The notes: generated by a model not told the origin, from the sequence alone. A DNA stretch of 64,000 nucleotides from Diplonema japonicum (GCA_964019335.1 OZ025660.1:558001-622000), one strand, 5' to 3'. Counted from the first letter of the stretch, positions 47,442 to 57,747 are shown. A program made the numbers and translations.

Positions 47442-47469
47442 CTCTCGACCCACCACAGGTGGGCGAGGG
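47442..47469 (-). other. Conserved hairpin downstream of LPMO copy 3
   Basis: Same 12-bp stem with ACA loop (plus strand) as at 37524 and 52099; the single bulged base is A here and G in copy 2, so the stem is kept while the bulge varies. Confidence 0.75.
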
Positions 47470-47657
47470 GAATCATGTTAACTAAATGCTTTTTTTTTTT
47501 CGGACAAAAAAGACACGATGCACAAGTCACAGAAGAAGAAGAATAAGAAGAGGAAGCCTAATAAGTTGGTATTGTTGCTGTCTTGTCCCAATTAAGAGAG
47601 TATGGCGTTGGTCCTCTTCTTGTTGTTGTTGTTGTTGTTGCTGTTCTTGTTGCTGCT

Positions 47658-48722
47658 TCAGCCAATCTTGTAACCCAGGTGGTTGCCAGTGAGGCACTGG
47701 GCGTACCACCTGCTCTGCTTGTAGCAAGAGGCCCCGCCGGAGCAGCAGGTGGGGGCGTGAAGGCAGCTTCCCCACTTCGGGATCGCCGTGCGGCAACCAG
47801 AGGAAGGAGGGGGAACAGGAACGGGGACAGGTGGGACAGGAACAGGAGGAGTGGGAGGGGTGGGGACAGGTGGTGTGTTCCCGTTCCCCGCTGCAGGGAT
47901 GCACTGGGAATACCACTGGCTCTGCCTGTCGCACACCGCCCCTTGCGTGCAGCAGTGCATCGCGCTCGTGCAAGCCCCCCACATGGGAATCGTCCTCGAG
48001 CACCCTGTGGTGGGGGGAACAGGGACAGGGGGAACGGGAACGGGGGGAACAGGAACAGGTGGGACAGGAACAGGAGGAGTGGGAGGGGTGGGAACAGGGG
48101 GAACCGGAACAGGAGGAACAGGGTTCCCACCGCCACCACCACCACCACCACCACCTCCACTGAAGTCCAAGTCAACAGCGTTGTAGAAGCTTGCGGCGGT
48201 GTCACCGACATCCCAGATGGCGAGGACAACGTGGTAGCCCGACTTGGAGGGGAGGGTGCAGGAGTGGGTCGTCACCATCGGGGGCTTCACCATCCCGCCC
48301 GCCGCGGAGCAGAAGGGAGCATCCTCGAAGCTGCCCCTCCCGAGGGGAGCGTTCTGGTTCCACCCATCCTTCGTGATGTAGTACCTCCAGTCCAGGGTCA
48401 CGTGGTTCGCCGTGAACTGCCAGGTGAAGTCGGTCCTGCCCCCGCTCGCCGCCGTCTTCGCCCACCTGCTCGAAGACTGCTCGTTCAGAGGGGCCCAGGT
48501 TGCGCTCCCCGCCGCCGCCAGCTGCCCGTCCGGAGGACCGCTCGCTGGGTACCGGTCCGGTCCCTCCACACTCTGCGGCTCGTACTGCACCCCTCCGCAC
48601 CCGCTGTTTGTCTTCAGCTTGCACGCGTAGTTCCGAGAAGGCGGGCTCATCACGTAGCCGTGTCCCTCAACCCGCACCACTGCTGCCGCTGCCAGCAGCA
48701 TCGGAAGTCCCAAGCGCTTCAT
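47658..48722 (-). CDS. AA10 LPMO with two CBM1-like modules, copy 3
   Basis: 354 aa, intact, identical in layout to the other copies and seemingly identical in protein sequence to copies 2 and 4, with both copper-ligand His and both CBM1-like modules. The leader between the putative splice acceptor (near 48751) and the start codon is short, with only a trace of the A tract. It lies directly upstream (in transcription) of the sulfatase gene, with about 580 bp between the two coding regions. Confidence 0.93.
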   Translation of the reverse strand: MKRLGLPMLLAAAAVVRVEGHGYVMSPPSRNYACKLKTNSGCGGVQYEPQSVEGPDRYPASGPPDGQLAAAGSATWAPLNEQSSSRWAKTAASGGRTDFTWQFTANHVTLDWRYYITKDGWNQNAPLGRGSFEDAPFCSAAGGMVKPPMVTTHSCTLPSKSGYHVVLAIWDVGDTAASFYNAVDLDFSGGGGGGGGGGGNPVPPVPVPPVPTPPTPPVPVPPVPVPPVPVPPVPVPPTTGCSRTIPMWGACTSAMHCCTQGAVCDRQSQWYSQCIPAAGNGNTPPVPTPPTPPVPVPPVPVPVPPPSSGCRTAIPKWGSCLHAPTCCSGGASCYKQSRWYAQCLTGNHLGYKIG

Positions 48723-48824
48723 TTCTCTTCTTCTTTTTGTTGTGTGGAAACTGTGGAGTGAAATGGAAAAACAGTGATTAATCAGAACAGTGAACCCCCT
48801 CTTCCACTAGTGGAATGAATGGAT

Positions 48825-50580
48825 CAGTTTCCTTCTGTCATTTATGTGTTAAAGGGGAATCAGGAGACTGTGTCTTCATAGAATGGACCAATGTTCTTTA
48901 ACTACGGTGTCATCATGTGCATTCTCATTTCTATCACCTCGTCGCAAAGGTCACCATGCTATGTACCTGCAGCTTACACTGCTCTGCGGTAATCAACTTG
49001 CTGCAAAAGGCAGTTGGCTTTTTGAATTTTTTTTCTTGAACCAATATTATTCCGTATCCCTTACAGCAAAGGGCAAGGAGGGTTGCAGGTACTTCTTCGT
49101 TCTATTGCACCCGCTTGTTACAAGCTTGCTGTGCAGGTTATATCTGCCCGCGTATCTCGCAGGTTTTTGACCCTCACTTGAACCAGCAACATGGGTTCGC
49201 AAGGAACACGAAACACTGCTGCGCTCGTGTGTTGTGTGTGCCCACATGTCTCGCACCCCTCCAACGCCTCTTTCATGTATGAAGAACGCGAAGTGGTGTT
49301 AATTAAGGGTGCTCTCCTTCTTTTCGAGTATTCCCCTCCCCCAGCCCCCTTCTTTTTTACCCCGCAACGTATCTCACGCTGATAAAGCATTCCAAGCATC
49401 AACAGTGCCCAACGGGTGCCGATTACAGCGTTGCCGTTCTTTCTTTGCGGGGTATCGTGTTCTGCATTTTGTGAAGGTGCTGTTGTACTTCCTCTCTCCC
49501 CCCTCAGACAACCCCCGGTTTGTTTCCCTCCCTTTCTTCATGGAAGACATTAGAAGAGGTGTAGTTTGTTGATAATGTTCCATTTCACGCCCCCCCAGGG
49601 GGAGGTCATCTAACCGCAATATCGTGTCTCATCATCTGCCGTCCTTGCGTGCCGGTGCTTCCTTGTTTCTTTCCTCGTCCCGCTTCCGCTTATCTCGCAG
49701 GTTTTTGACCCTCACTTGAACCAGCAGCATGGGTTCGCAAGGAACACGAAACACTGCTGTCTCTTATTATTATGAGAACTAATGATCAGTTTCCTTCTGT
49801 CATTTATGTGTTAAAGGGGAATCAGGAGACTGTGTCTTCATAGAATGGACCAATGTTCTTTAACTACGGTGTCATCATGTGGTCCTCGCAATTGGTTAGG
49901 TTCGCCTCTTCTCGCACTGCTTCACAACCATCACCCTATTAAGAGGGAACTGGCTCGCTTATAAGCTTGCTGAAAACTTCTTTGTTTTCCCATCTCCCTC
50001 TTCACTTCTCCTCTCGCATCAGGACTGGAGGATGGTATCTTTACTGCGAAAGGCCTTCCGTGGCACCCGTGCTGCTTCTTCTTGAGTTTCCTTTTTGCGT
50101 TCTCTTCCCTGGGTGGTACCCCCCCAACCCTCTTTCCCCCCATTGTGTAGATCACATCTCACGCTGATAAAGCGCCCATTCCAAGCATCAACAGTGCCCA
50201 ACGGGTGCCGATTACAGCGTTGCCGTTCTTTCTTTGCGGGGTTGCTGGCTTTCCCATTGTGGTGGTGCTTCTCCCGCTTTTCTTCATGGCAGACACGCCC
50301 CCCTAGGGCTATGCTGGCAGGAAACGTGGAAACGTTCCGTTTCCGTATCCGTTTCCATGTTTTCAAAATTCTTATGGAAACGCGTTTCCATTGTTATGGA
50401 AACGGCTATGTTTCTGCCCAAGGAAACGGCCCCAAAATAGGGAAACGTTTCCGTTTCCGTTTTCGTTTCCCTTTTTCTCAAAAAATGCCTGGAAACGCGT
50501 TTCCATGCCAGCATAGCCCCAGGGGAGATCATCTAACCGTAATATCGTGTCTCATCCGTCCTTGGCAAGAAACCAAATAA
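48825..50580. repeat. Mosaic repeat region F
   Basis: Modules in nearly the order of region A: 48828-48918, 49035-49094, 49150-49220, 49221-49316, 49375-49482, 49532-49638, 49688-49759, 49789-49880, 49908-49977, 50024-50073, then another 50159-50260 and 50281-50556 copy, the latter split by the 214-bp element. Relative to region A, one pair of modules (1543-1705) is replaced by about 100 bases of unique sequence (48920-49030). No gene. 50581-51309 beyond is low-complexity, gene-free, with long A/T runs. Confidence 0.85.
50306..50519. mobile_element. 214-bp GGAAACG-rich element with terminal inverted repeats
   Basis: GGGCTATGCTGGCA at 50306-50319 is the exact reverse complement of TGCCAGCATAGCCC at 50506-50519. 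The interior is full of GGAAACG and its complement CGTTTCC, so the whole element can fold back on itself. It interrupts a mosaic module that is whole at 2197-2302, 36017-36122 and 49532-49638 (there CCCCCCCAGGGGGAGG). No ORF, so it is non-autonomous. Target-site duplication cannot be fixed because the site is a C/G run. Confidence 0.85.
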
Positions 50581-51124
50581 AAGAAAAATAGAAGAAAGAA
50601 AGAAAAAAAGGGGGTGTTAAGTGAAAAATATAAAAGAGAGGAAAACAGGGGGTATAAAACAAGAAAGGTAAGGAAATAAAAAAGAATTCAAAGAAAGAAA
50701 GAAAAAGAAAGAAGAAGAGAAAAACAGCTGCTTATAAATTTTCATTTTGGGGGGACCTGGAAAAAGGAAACACCACAACACTTTCTCTTCTGGAAGAAAA
50801 AAAAAAGGGGAAATGAGGGGATAGAAAGAGAACACATAAAAAAACCAAGAGGTACAAAAGAACCTTTTTTATTTTATTTTATTTTTTTACCCTCTTCTGT
50901 TTCTTATTCTCTTTTTCTAGTCAAAAGCACCCTCAATCCGTCTAAATCCTTGGTTTATTCATGGGTTTTCCATTCTCTCTCTTTTTTTTTTTTGTGTGTT
51001 ATACATTTTTTTTTTAAACATAAAATCACTTCAATGAACAATCATCATAAAAAGAAGAAAAAAAGGAAAGAAAAAAAAAGAAGAAAAAAAAAAAAAAAGC
51101 AATGGCATCATTGTGGCCGAACTA

Positions 51125-51155
<31 letters not shown>

Positions 51156-51258
51156 CTTCCCTTTTTTTTCTTCTTTTTCTTTCCCCCCCCTTTCGGTTCA
51201 CGTCTTTTTTTTTTTTTTTTTTTTTTTCAAATTAAAAAAAAAGAGGAGGCGGTGCGGG

Positions 51259-51297
<39 letters not shown>

Positions 51298-51309
51298 ATC
51301 ATTCCCCAT

Positions 51310-51817
51310 TTATGTGTATTTCTGCACACCCCTAACATCAGCATCCACTCTGTTAGTAATATGCGACAAGTCAGAGGTGCCAAGATCGACGTTGGTCGGT
51401 CCGCCTGAAGCATAGACCCCTGTATAGTTGGATTTATCATCATGAAGGGCAACATTCTCAGCACGGGTGCCTGAGCTGGTAGGACCGCCTGAGTGCGTGA
51501 TCCTGGCCACCAGCTCGTCCTTGGCCAGGCTCTTCTTTTTTGCGACCTCTTCAAGAGCCACAGACTCAAACACAGCAAACGAGATCTTCCTCTCACCCTT
51601 CCCCTTCGACTTCGTGAAGATCAAGTCCGCATCTGTCGATGTAAACTTCTTGTCCATGAGCTTGCTGTCTTTACAGAACTTGCTGAAACGAGCGTTGTCC
51701 ATCTCCGGCTTGGCCTTTTTTTTTTTTTTTTTTAAACTAAACGTATTCACATACATTGTTCCCCCCACCGAACGCACAAAACGACTCGAAAACCTTCCTA
51801 AGCTCCGCCTTCGACAT
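51310..51817 (-). CDS. TPPP / p25-alpha domain protein, one intron
   Basis: Modelled as complement(join(51310..51714,51755..51817)), 155 aa. The 40-nt intron (51715-51754) opens GTATGTG, contains a long A tract and ends AAAG. Exon 1 gives MSKAELRKVFESFCAFGGG, equivalent to the opening helix of the p25-alpha fold. Exon 2 carries the family core: KFCKDSKLMD, TDADLIFTKSKGKGERKISF and FESVALEEVAKKK. The tail has GGPT and YTGVYASGGPT phrases as in other short protist TPPP-like proteins. TPPP proteins bind and bundle microtubules and track with the presence of motile cilia, so a flagellate organism is implied. It lies between LPMO copies 3 and 4. Confidence 0.9.
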
Positions 51818-52098
51818 TGTTGGTGGGTTTTTTTTTTTTTTTTTCTCTTTTTTTTTTTTCTTCTTTTTGTAAGTTGTGGGGAGCAGAGCAAGGAAACGAA
51901 GAAAAAAAGAGGGGGGAAAAAAAAAGAAAACCAGGAAACGAACAGCGGGAGTCACCATTTGGTGAGCGTCATTACGCGTATCACCAGCTGTCCTTTTGGA
52001 TTTAAAAGGATCAAAAGAGAGAGAGGGAGGGAGGGAGGGAAAAGTGTAACCGGACATGTGTCATGGTTACAAGGTATAACGGGGAGGAGGGAGGGAAG

Positions 52099-52126
52099 CT
52101 CTCGACCCACCACAGGTGGGCGAGGG
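52099..52126 (-). other. Conserved hairpin downstream of LPMO copy 4
   Basis: Same stem-loop as at 37524 and 47442 (CTCTCG, A bulge, CCCACC, ACA, GGTGGG, CGAGGG). Confidence 0.75.
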
Positions 52127-52314
52127 GAATCATGTTAACTAAATGCTTTTTTTTTTTCGGACAAAAAAGACACGATGCACAAGTCACAGAAGAAGAAGAA
52201 TAAGAAGAGGAAGCCTAATAAGTTGGTATTGTTGCTGTCTTGTCCCAATTAAGAGAGTATGGCGTTGGTCCTCTTCTTGTTGTTGTTGTTGTTGTTGCTG
52301 TTCTTGTTGCTGCT

Positions 52315-53379
52315 TCAGCCAATCTTGTAACCCAGGTGGTTGCCAGTGAGGCACTGGGCGTACCACCTGCTCTGCTTGTAGCAAGAGGCCCCGCCGGAGC
52401 AGCAGGTGGGGGCGTGAAGGCAGCTTCCCCACTTCGGGATCGCCGTGCGGCAACCAGAGGAAGGAGGGGGAACAGGAACGGGGACAGGTGGGACAGGAAC
52501 AGGAGGAGTGGGAGGGGTGGGGACAGGTGGTGTGTTCCCGTTCCCCGCTGCAGGGATGCACTGGGAATACCACTGGCTCTGCCTGTCGCACACCGCCCCT
52601 TGCGTGCAGCAGTGCATCGCGCTCGTGCAAGCCCCCCACATGGGAATCGTCCTCGAGCACCCTGTGGTGGGGGGAACAGGGACAGGGGGAACGGGAACGG
52701 GGGGAACAGGAACAGGTGGGACAGGAACAGGAGGAGTGGGAGGGGTGGGAACAGGGGGAACCGGAACAGGAGGAACAGGGTTCCCACCGCCACCACCACC
52801 ACCACCACCACCTCCACTGAAGTCCAAGTCAACAGCGTTGTAGAAGCTTGCGGCGGTGTCACCGACATCCCAGATGGCGAGGACAACGTGGTAGCCCGAC
52901 TTGGAGGGGAGGGTGCAGGAGTGGGTCGTCACCATCGGGGGCTTCACCATCCCGCCCGCCGCGGAGCAGAAGGGAGCATCCTCGAAGCTGCCCCTCCCGA
53001 GGGGAGCGTTCTGGTTCCACCCATCCTTCGTGATGTAGTACCTCCAGTCCAGGGTCACGTGGTTCGCCGTGAACTGCCAGGTGAAGTCGGTCCTGCCCCC
53101 GCTCGCCGCCGTCTTCGCCCACCTGCTCGAAGACTGCTCGTTCAGAGGGGCCCAGGTTGCGCTCCCCGCCGCCGCCAGCTGCCCGTCCGGAGGACCGCTC
53201 GCTGGGTACCGGTCCGGTCCCTCCACACTCTGCGGCTCGTACTGCACCCCTCCGCACCCGCTGTTTGTCTTCAGCTTGCACGCGTAGTTCCGAGAAGGCG
53301 GGCTCATCACGTAGCCGTGTCCCTCAACCCGCACCACTGCTGCCGCTGCCAGCAGCATCGGAAGTCCCAAGCGCTTCAT
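52315..53379 (-). CDS. AA10 LPMO with two CBM1-like modules, copy 4
   Basis: 354 aa, intact, same as copy 3 in protein sequence as far as can be read. Start at the Met of MKRLGLPMLL; an in-frame extension of about 55 codons upstream runs through an A tract and unique sequence and is not supported by the other copies. Unlike copies 1-3, the sequence upstream of its leader is not shared. Confidence 0.92.
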   Translation of the reverse strand: MKRLGLPMLLAAAAVVRVEGHGYVMSPPSRNYACKLKTNSGCGGVQYEPQSVEGPDRYPASGPPDGQLAAAGSATWAPLNEQSSSRWAKTAASGGRTDFTWQFTANHVTLDWRYYITKDGWNQNAPLGRGSFEDAPFCSAAGGMVKPPMVTTHSCTLPSKSGYHVVLAIWDVGDTAASFYNAVDLDFSGGGGGGGGGGGNPVPPVPVPPVPTPPTPPVPVPPVPVPPVPVPPVPVPPTTGCSRTIPMWGACTSAMHCCTQGAVCDRQSQWYSQCIPAAGNGNTPPVPTPPTPPVPVPPVPVPVPPPSSGCRTAIPKWGSCLHAPTCCSGGASCYKQSRWYAQCLTGNHLGYKIG

Positions 53380-53408
53380 TTCTCTTCTTTTTTTTTGTTT
53401 TTTTGTTG

Positions 53409-53425
53409 TGTGGAAACTGGAGCAA
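53409..53425 (-). promoter_or_regulatory. Putative 3' splice site (trans-splicing acceptor) of LPMO leader
   Basis: Sense strand reads CTCCAG then TTTCCACACAAC before the start codon. The AG and the following leader are conserved in copies 1-3 (near 1257, 38897 and 48750, there CCACAG), while the sequence before it is unrelated in copy 4. This fits an acceptor for spliced-leader addition. Inference only; no spliced-leader RNA was found in the window. Confidence 0.4.
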
Positions 53426-54020
53426 GTAGCAAGAGCAATAAGGCTATCGTTAAATAAGAGAGTGCACAAGAGGGGTATGGCAACGGTCATATCTGAGGAT
53501 AAGGATAAGGATGTTTTCCGGGAGAGGGAACGAGGCTTTCTCATACTTTCAGCGAGCGAAGTAAGCTTGTTTTTTTCTTCTTCTTTTTTTTTTGTTTGCA
53601 GAGGGGTGGGTAAGACGTTGTAGGAAAGGAAAACAGTTGTAACACTTTTATTCTTTGTTTTTCGGGGAAGTTATCGATTTCCTTCAAAAAAAAAAAAGGT
53701 TCGCCTTCTTCCTTCTTTCATCTCTCTCTAGAGAGTTTTCAAAAAAAAAAAAAAGAAAAAACGTGCGGTGTAAACTCTGTATGTCTCTGCTGTCTTTTTA
53801 TCCTCTCCATTTCACGCTCACATAAGAAGGCGGCACGAAGGAACAAAAAAGGGGGTGACATGGAGGGGGGGGGAAAGAGCAAAAAATGTTTATATCCCCC
53901 TCCCATTTTATTTCCCTTTTTTTTGTTTCCTCCCCTCCCCCTTTTTAAAAAAAATTAAAAAGGGAGAAACGGGGGGTCCAGCAATCTTCTTCCAGTCTTA
54001 TTTTTTTCTTCTTCTCTTTC

Positions 54021-54054
<34 letters not shown>

Positions 54055-54073
54055 TTCACCCAATTTTTCCTTT
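53421..54073. other. Intergenic, low complexity
   Basis: No gene. Ends in T tracts (54021-54052) close to the 3' end of the dehydrogenase. Confidence 0.7.
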
Positions 54074-54172
54074 TTAAAACTTATGCTCAGGTGTGTCCTT
54101 GATGTTTATCATGCACTTGATCGCGCCATCACGGCCGGTACGGCAGGTTTCAAAGGCATCCATGACACTATT

Positions 54173-54228
<56 letters not shown>

Positions 54229-55274
54229 TCCCTTTAAAACCGCAGCATACCTGTCATAAGTAAACTCAAATCTGTGCGTGATCAAAGGGTCAAGGTCAAC
54301 CTTCTTGGTAGAGAGCAGCTCAATGCACTTCGGGTAGGTGTTACGGTACCGGAACTACATTTTTTTTTTTTTTTTAAACCCTTCCATACCACTCCGTTTA
54401 AATCCACCTCACGAATGGAAGCATCAAGCAAAGGAAGCGTGCAAGTAGGCTTGCCCATCCCGACCAAGCACACGGACCCACCGTTCTTGGTGGATTTTAT
54501 AGCTGCCGTGACAACGGACTCAACCCCCGCGCAATCGATGGAACCATCGCAGAATTCACCGCCGTTGGCGGCTTTGACAGCTTCGGCCACCTCCTCACCC
54601 GACATGCCTGTGGTGTTAAGGACGACCATGGACGGAATGATCTTCTTGCAGAAGTCCAAACGGTTCTGCTGGATATCGCACAGGATGATCTTCCCGGCGC
54701 CCAGTCCGTTGGCAACAAGAGCGCAGATGGTTCCGATGGGGCCCGCACCGAAGACAGAGTATGTCTTTCCAGGCTCGACCTTAGCCTTTTCCACACACGC
54801 GTAAACACCAACAGACAGCGGTTCGCACATAGCACCTTCCTCCAAGGTCATGTTGTCTGGGATGGGGAAGATCCACTTCTCGGGGTGAGCAACGTATCTC
54901 GCGAGGGACCCATGGACAGGGGGGGTCGCGAAGAATTTGATGTCCGGGCAAAGGTTGTATTTCCCACCTGTGCATTGCTCGCATGCCGCGCAAGGAACAC
55001 CTGCTTCCAAAGCAACTCTGTCTCCTACCTTTAGCTTTTTGCAGTCTTTACCGACTTTGACGATGACACCTGCGGACTCGTGGCCCAGGACCATGGGGCC
55101 GTCGCACACGAAGTCTCCTATCCTCCCGTGCTGCCAGTAGTGCACGTCACTTCCGCAGATGCCGATGCTCTTCATCTCCACCAGGCAGTCAGAGTCCCCC
55201 ATCTCTGGCATTGGGTACTCCTTCAGCTGGATGTCCTTTATCGCTTCGAGAACAACTGCATGGTTGGCCGCCAT
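54074..55274 (-). CDS. Zinc-dependent polyol dehydrogenase (sorbitol / xylitol dehydrogenase type), two introns
   Basis: Modelled as complement(join(54074..54167,54251..54354,54390..55274)), 360 aa, the usual length of the family. Catalytic zinc ligands Cys40, His65 and Glu66, with Glu151 in CEPLSVG; a structural zinc set Cys95, Cys98, Cys101, Cys109; Rossmann GAGPIG at 176-181; and Asp200 after the second strand, which favours NAD over NADP. Intron 1 (54355-54389, 35 nt, GTATGG ... TGTAG) and intron 2 (54168-54250, 83 nt, GTATGC ... CAATAG, mostly a run of A in sense) restore the C-terminal FRYRNTYPKCIELL and THRFEFTYD segments expected of sorbitol dehydrogenases. It oxidises sorbitol or xylitol to fructose or xylulose. 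Cytosolic or glycosomal; no targeting signal is obvious. Confidence 0.92.
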
Positions 55275-57083
55275 TTTTCTTTTTCTTTTTCTTTTCCCCT
55301 TTTGTTCTTAAAATTCGTAATAAATCTCAAATATATGTATTGGTAATAAGAATAGTTTTTTTTGGGGGGGGAAGGGGGGACAAAGGGCTGATGCATAAAG
55401 GAGAAGGAATGAAACGGGTGGAACACAGGATAAAAAAAAGGGGGAGGGGATCTGGACAATGGGAAGGGGGGGGGGGGGGGGGGAAGATGCACATACACAA
55501 AAAATATTTTTTTTTCTTTTCCCCCTCTTGATGATTCTCCGCTTTTAATTTGTGCAGCTCGAGGGTGGAGAGGGGGGAAAAGAAAAAAAGAAAAAATAAA
55601 AAAAACATGAAAGCAATGGTGATTCTAGGTCTGTTATGCAAATAAGAGAACGGGAGAGGGAAATTACAAAAAGAAGGGGGGGAAATGAAAATAAAAGTTT
55701 GGATTTCTCTGGGTCTGTTGGTAACTTTTTTTTTTTTTTTCCCCTTGTTTGTTCTCTTTTTGGATTATTTCTTTTTGGCCTAGCGGGTGACAAACCGCCA
55801 GAGACAGAAGGTGGAAATGTCTTTCGTTCTTGTTCTTCTTGGTAAACTGCCGAAAAACAAAAATAAAACAAAACAAAAAAAAAAGAAGAAACAAAGGGCT
55901 ACTATGAGAGATGGAAAGGTTTAAGCAGGGTGCAAAGAAATCGGATTTTTTTATACCGTTTGTTTTTCTTTAATTCGGAAAGCATCATCACTTAATGTTT
56001 TTTTTTCTTGACTAAACAAAAAAAAAATTGTGTATGGGGGGGATGAAGGGGGGGGAAGTCCCATCAAAAAAAGTGTTATGTGCACCTTGGGGAATGAGTG
56101 AGTCTTTGATTGTAGCTTACTTTTTTTCTTCCTCTCATTTTTTTTTTTTTTTTTTTTTGCTTTAGTTACTTAAGTAAATGGGATAGGCTATGCAAAAAAA
56201 AAAAAAAAAAAAAAAAACTTTTTTTTTGAGAGAGGGTGTGTATGTGCGTGCACCTTTGCTTCGTGTCATTGCCGCCTTTCGCAACAAGGGCTGTAGGGGT
56301 GTGTTTTAGGTAACTCGTTTTTACGTCTTTCCTTCTTTCAGAAAGTCTAAAATATTTCAATGCGGCTTCGATGCCCAACACGGCTGCCTCCATTCGAGCC
56401 TTTTTTTTAAATTAAGTTTGGTGCTTTTTTTTTATATTTATTTTTTAACTTCATAGGGGGGTGGTACTACATGTGTTGCAGTAGCAACAGCGCGTTACTT
56501 TAAAAGGGGAAACTGGTCGTTGTTTGCACGCTGCCTGGGTAGAAACCTGGAGAAGTTTATGAACCCGTAAAGCGCGTTGCCCTAACGTCCCCTTTTTTGC
56601 AAAAAAAAAGAAATTTGAGAAAATCTATGTTAAAAGATGAATCGCAAGAAAAAAGAGTGGGGGGGAATAAAAAAAAACTCAAAGTCAAAAAAGACAATCC
56701 CATTTGAGGATAGCTTTTAAAAAAAAAAAAAAAGAAAAGCACATACAAAAAAAGAGGGAAAAAAAAAAAAGAAAAGACCTCCCATTTACCCCTTACCAAT
56801 GGTACTCTAACGGGAAGAAGGGGAACAAAACAAAAAAAAAAAAAAAAAAAAAAAAAGCGATAAGCTTTCACATGAGATGATGCAGGTCTCTGATCTGAGC
56901 CTTAAATCCCCTTTTCGAGTACTTACCTTTCTCTCGTTCTGAGGAAGGGGTCCTTCTTGAGCTGTATACAGAAAGGAAAAAAAAAATTGTTTTCTCTACC
57001 AAGGGGAGCTATGCCCCCCCCCAAAAAAAAAACGTATGGTGACAACCATAGGTATCGTACTCAAAACCCACTGTGTAGGCTCC
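55275..57083. other. Intergenic, low complexity
   Basis: No gene supported. Many homopolymer tracts, including a G run at 55467-55483, a T run near 56140-56158 and an A run near 56195-56217. Contains the second copy of a dispersed repeat at 56528-56596. Confidence 0.65.
56528..56596. repeat. Dispersed repeat, copy 2
   Basis: CTGCCTGGGTAGAAACC and AAGTTTATGAACCCGTAAAG match 32991-33049 apart from a short insertion and a few changes. No retroelement ORF adjoins this copy. Confidence 0.7.
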
Positions 57084-57747
57084 TCACGCCCTCCTCACTT
57101 TTTTCAAAGGCTGAAGCGGGAGGGAAGACGGCGAGGTTGAGAAGACGGAATGGTGTCTCTTTACACCCTGCCTCTCGCTGGCGGGGGGGGAGGGGGGCCG
57201 TTGTTGCTTCTCTTTCTGGAGAGGGACAGGTTGGCAAGCCGGACGCTTATCAGCCCGACCATCTTTTTCTAAAAGAGTTGCGTAATTCTTATATTCGCTA
57301 GAAGAAACATATAAGTGGAAATCAAGTGTTTTTAAAAAAGTCCGTTCTAGATCGTTGAGCTGCGGAAGAGGGAGACTCAGCAGTCCCGCGAAGAGTGAGT
57401 TGGAAGGCACTGCCCGTGTCTCCCGAACAATTTTACAGGCAATGAGCAATGAGCACGCCAGCAGCCGCTCGGTCCACCACAGGCTTTTACTTTTCACCTT
57501 TACTTTATCCAATCCCTTCGCCTTCACCCTGTCGAAGAAGATGAAGGCGGTCACCATTTCCTCGTCGGTGCTCTTGGTTGCGCTCATGATCCACTTGCAG
57601 AATTCCTATTTTGACATTTAAAAAAAAAAAAAAAAAAAAAAATCCGTATCATACCACCAATTTCACATCTCCCAATTTCACCCCCACACCCTTCACCACC
57701 GCTGGTACTTGGACTGGTTTTTGCAATGCCCTCTTCCGGGTGTTCAT
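57084..57747 (-). CDS. PHO80-type (P/U-type) cyclin, one intron
   Basis: Modelled as complement(join(57084..57605,57655..57747)), 204 aa. The 49-nt intron (57606-57654; GTATGATACGG, a T tract, then AAAATAG) joins VKLGDVKLV to EFCKWIMSATKSTDEE in phase 0. That completes the family start in which a hydrophobic helix precedes S-x-E-x-x-V-x-A-F-I-F-F-D-R. LLACSLLIACKI matches the cyclin-box helix, and FLKTLDFHLYVSSSEYKNY ends the box. The last 70 residues are Pro/Ser-rich and basic, with a possible nuclear signal (LKKVRR). Such cyclins pair with PHO85-like CDKs and, in kinetoplastids, act in G1. The partner cannot be told from sequence. Confidence 0.82.

Larger units (their letters stand above)
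47266..48760. repeat. Segmental duplication block containing LPMO copy 3
   Basis: Matches 51930-53420 almost throughout: GAAACAGCGGGAG, CACCAGCTGTCC, GTGTCATGGTTACAAGGTAT, the hairpin, the LPMO gene and its leader. The homology with copy 4 ends upstream of the gene near 48752, while homology with copy 1 continues into the mosaic. Confidence 0.85.
51930..53420. repeat. Segmental duplication block containing LPMO copy 4
   Basis: Counterpart of 47266-48760. Upstream of the gene the similarity stops abruptly at about 53417-53419, next to a CAG, and the sequence beyond is unique with no mosaic modules. Confidence 0.85.

Noticed and set aside
53380-53544. N-terminal extension of LPMO copy 4 (about 55 codons)
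   Set aside because: The extension is not shared by copies 2 and 3, runs through an A tract, and would bury the signal peptide and the mature N-terminal copper-binding His.
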